A stretch of DNA of 7,311 bases. Origin: Caldifarciminota bacterium. Its GTDB lineage: Bacteria; Hydrothermota; UBA3072; B12-G15. Position 1 is the stretch's first letter. Each line of letters starts with the position of its first letter. A program made the translations under genes and the position numbers. This document shows positions 6,659 to 7,311 of this stretch, piece by piece. The stretch spans positions 1 through 7,311 of the forward strand of contig JAGGTX010000003.1 of assembly GCA_021163525.1 (NCBI GenBank), in the 5' to 3' direction. The notes under the pieces are model-generated. The model did no database searches. It was not told the origin of the DNA and saw only the letters and a program-made list of their open reading frames with translations.

Positions 6659-6939
6659 GACATTTGAATGTTTTATTCTATCTCTTTAAATTGCAATCAG
6701 TTATGCTAAGGGTAAGGTTAATCTAATGCAAACTAAAAATTTATGCACTGGAATCCAGAACTCTACCCTTTACCTGTTTGTTTTTGCTTTTGCTTATAAC
6801 AGATTGACATTAAAATGGTTAGATTGAATGTATGGGAATAACCATGAGGAATGATTCTTAATGAACCAAAAAGTAGAAATATGGGTAACATTTTAATCTC
6901 AAAATAAGTGTTTAAATATCAAAAGATTATCCCATATAA

Positions 6940-6966
6940 AAATGTTACTTGTTAATGCCTGACCCC
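6940..6966 (-). repeat. Right terminal inverted repeat
   Basis: On the minus strand it begins GGGGTCAGGCATTAAC. Its first 15 bases are translated as the last codons of the PBP gene (GVRH and the TAA stop). Confidence 0.85.
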
Positions 6967-7311
6967 GGAGTTAAGATACCTGTCCATCAGGTATAGTCCC
7001 ACCTCTGCGGGTGAAAAATACTTTACACTATCGTGAACAGCAAAGACAACAACTGCAACAAGCGGGGTATCCACAGGGGCCCATCCAACAAACCATTCGT
7101 ACCAGCCTGGTGGGTCAATCCCTGTTATTGAACCAGTTTTTCCTCCCATCTCTATTTTTGTTTTTAATCTTTTGTAGTAGCGCCTTGCAGTGCCATCAAT
7201 CACCGTACCCATTGAAATATGCCTTGTCCATGCTGCAACATCGTGGTCAATCAGTCGTCCAAGGGATATGTAGCCTGTTCCGGAAACTATCTCAGGGATA
7301 AAAAAAACACC
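6952..7311 (-). CDS. Penicillin-binding protein transpeptidase domain, C-terminal part, end altered by the element
   Basis: The last 119 codons of a gene entering from the right edge. The peptide has the class-defining KTG box (GGKTGS, residues 56-61 of the fragment) after GTARRYYKR, then GWYEWFVGWAPVDTPLVAVVVF, the usual C-terminal strands of a penicillin-binding D,D-transpeptidase that crosslinks peptidoglycan. The active-site SxxK and SxN motifs should lie outside the window, so the PBP class cannot be given. The final residues NSGVRH and the TAA stop overlap the right inverted repeat, so the natural C-terminus was probably replaced. Because the KTG strand and following core strands are intact, the protein may remain functional. 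Confidence 0.85.
   Translation of the reverse strand, partial: GVFFIPEIVSGTGYISLGRLIDHDVAAWTRHISMGTVIDGTARRYYKRLKTKIEMGGKTGSITGIDPPGWYEWFVGWAPVDTPLVAVVVFAVHDSVKYFSPAEVGLYLMDRYLNSGVRH

Larger units (their letters stand above)
6632..6966. mobile_element. MITE-like non-autonomous element with 27-bp terminal inverted repeats
   Basis: Two 27-bp inverted repeats enclose 281 bp of AT-rich DNA with no credible gene on either strand. Each repeat begins GGGGTCAG at its outer edge and ends TAACAAGTAACATTT inside, with a single mismatch at position 9 (T versus G). Outside them the similarity weakly continues (TCCTAAC against TCTTAAC), and a TA dinucleotide occurs at corresponding places (6625-6626 and 6972-6973), which could be a target duplication. 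The interior holds a tandem CATTTGA pair (6654-6667) and a hairpin with 7-bp arms ATGGTTA/TAACCAT (6815-6821, 6839-6845). No transposase is encoded, so movement would need one in trans. Together with the promoter and the possible stranded PBP tail this accounts for the gap between the PBP and the operon. Confidence 0.75.

Noticed and set aside
6815..6845. Hairpin ATGGTTA/TAACCAT inside the element as an RNA gene or terminator.
   Set aside because: Seven-bp AT-rich arms with a 17-nt loop and no T run are weak. It is kept only as a detail of the element.
6632..6966. The paired repeats as a CRISPR remnant or phage attachment site.
   Set aside because: There are only two copies, in inverted orientation and 281 bp apart, with no regular spacers, integrase or tRNA nearby.

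Overview
The window looks like bacterial chromosome, probably from a thermophilic or deep-branching anaerobic lineage; the lineage guess is weak. Bacterial features are sigma-70-type promoters, strong Shine-Dalgarno sites (AGGAGG, GGAGG), a lipoprotein signal peptide, a penicillin-binding protein and a SpoIID-type peptidoglycan enzyme. The proteins are rich in Lys, Ile, Val and Glu, Arg codons are mostly AGG/AGA, and one gene belongs to a family best known from archaea (UPF0282). I cannot name a species.

Layout. Positions 1-1487 (+): the 3' end of a TPR-repeat gene is followed after 3 nt by a complete class III adenylate cyclase with a periplasmic Cache-like sensor and a HAMP linker. Positions 1657-2220 (-): bioY, the biotin-binding subunit of an ECF transporter, with its own near-consensus promoter and short leader. 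Positions 2382-6484 (-): six tightly packed genes in transcription order: small DUF5362-like membrane protein, class II aldolase, Mut7-C/zinc-ribbon protein, SpoIID-domain lipoprotein, DUF72 protein, UPF0282 metallo-beta-lactamase-fold protein. Junctions are 4-nt stop/start overlaps (TTGA, GTGA, ATGA), a 7-nt overlap and, with my chosen TTG start, a 4-nt gap, so this is very probably one transcript from a promoter near 6503-6530. The DUF72 gene is broken by an apparent one-base loss in an A6 run.

Positions 6632-6966: a 335-bp AT-rich element without genes, bounded by 27-bp inverted repeats matching at 26 of 27 positions. It is best read as a MITE-like non-autonomous transposable element. It sits in the 3' end of a penicillin-binding-protein gene (6952-7311, minus, partial) and supplies that gene's last codons and stop. 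Beyond the element the flanking DNA continues the same frame for about 33 codons to a TGA at 6527-6529, as if the original C-terminus had been stranded there.

Functionally the window mixes cAMP signalling, vitamin uptake, cell-wall enzymes (PBP, SpoIID) and several conserved but poorly characterised proteins. I found no CRISPR array, no tRNA or rRNA, and no clearly new multi-gene defence or metabolic system. The most unusual items are the element within the PBP gene, the frameshifted DUF72 gene and the compact mixed-function operon.
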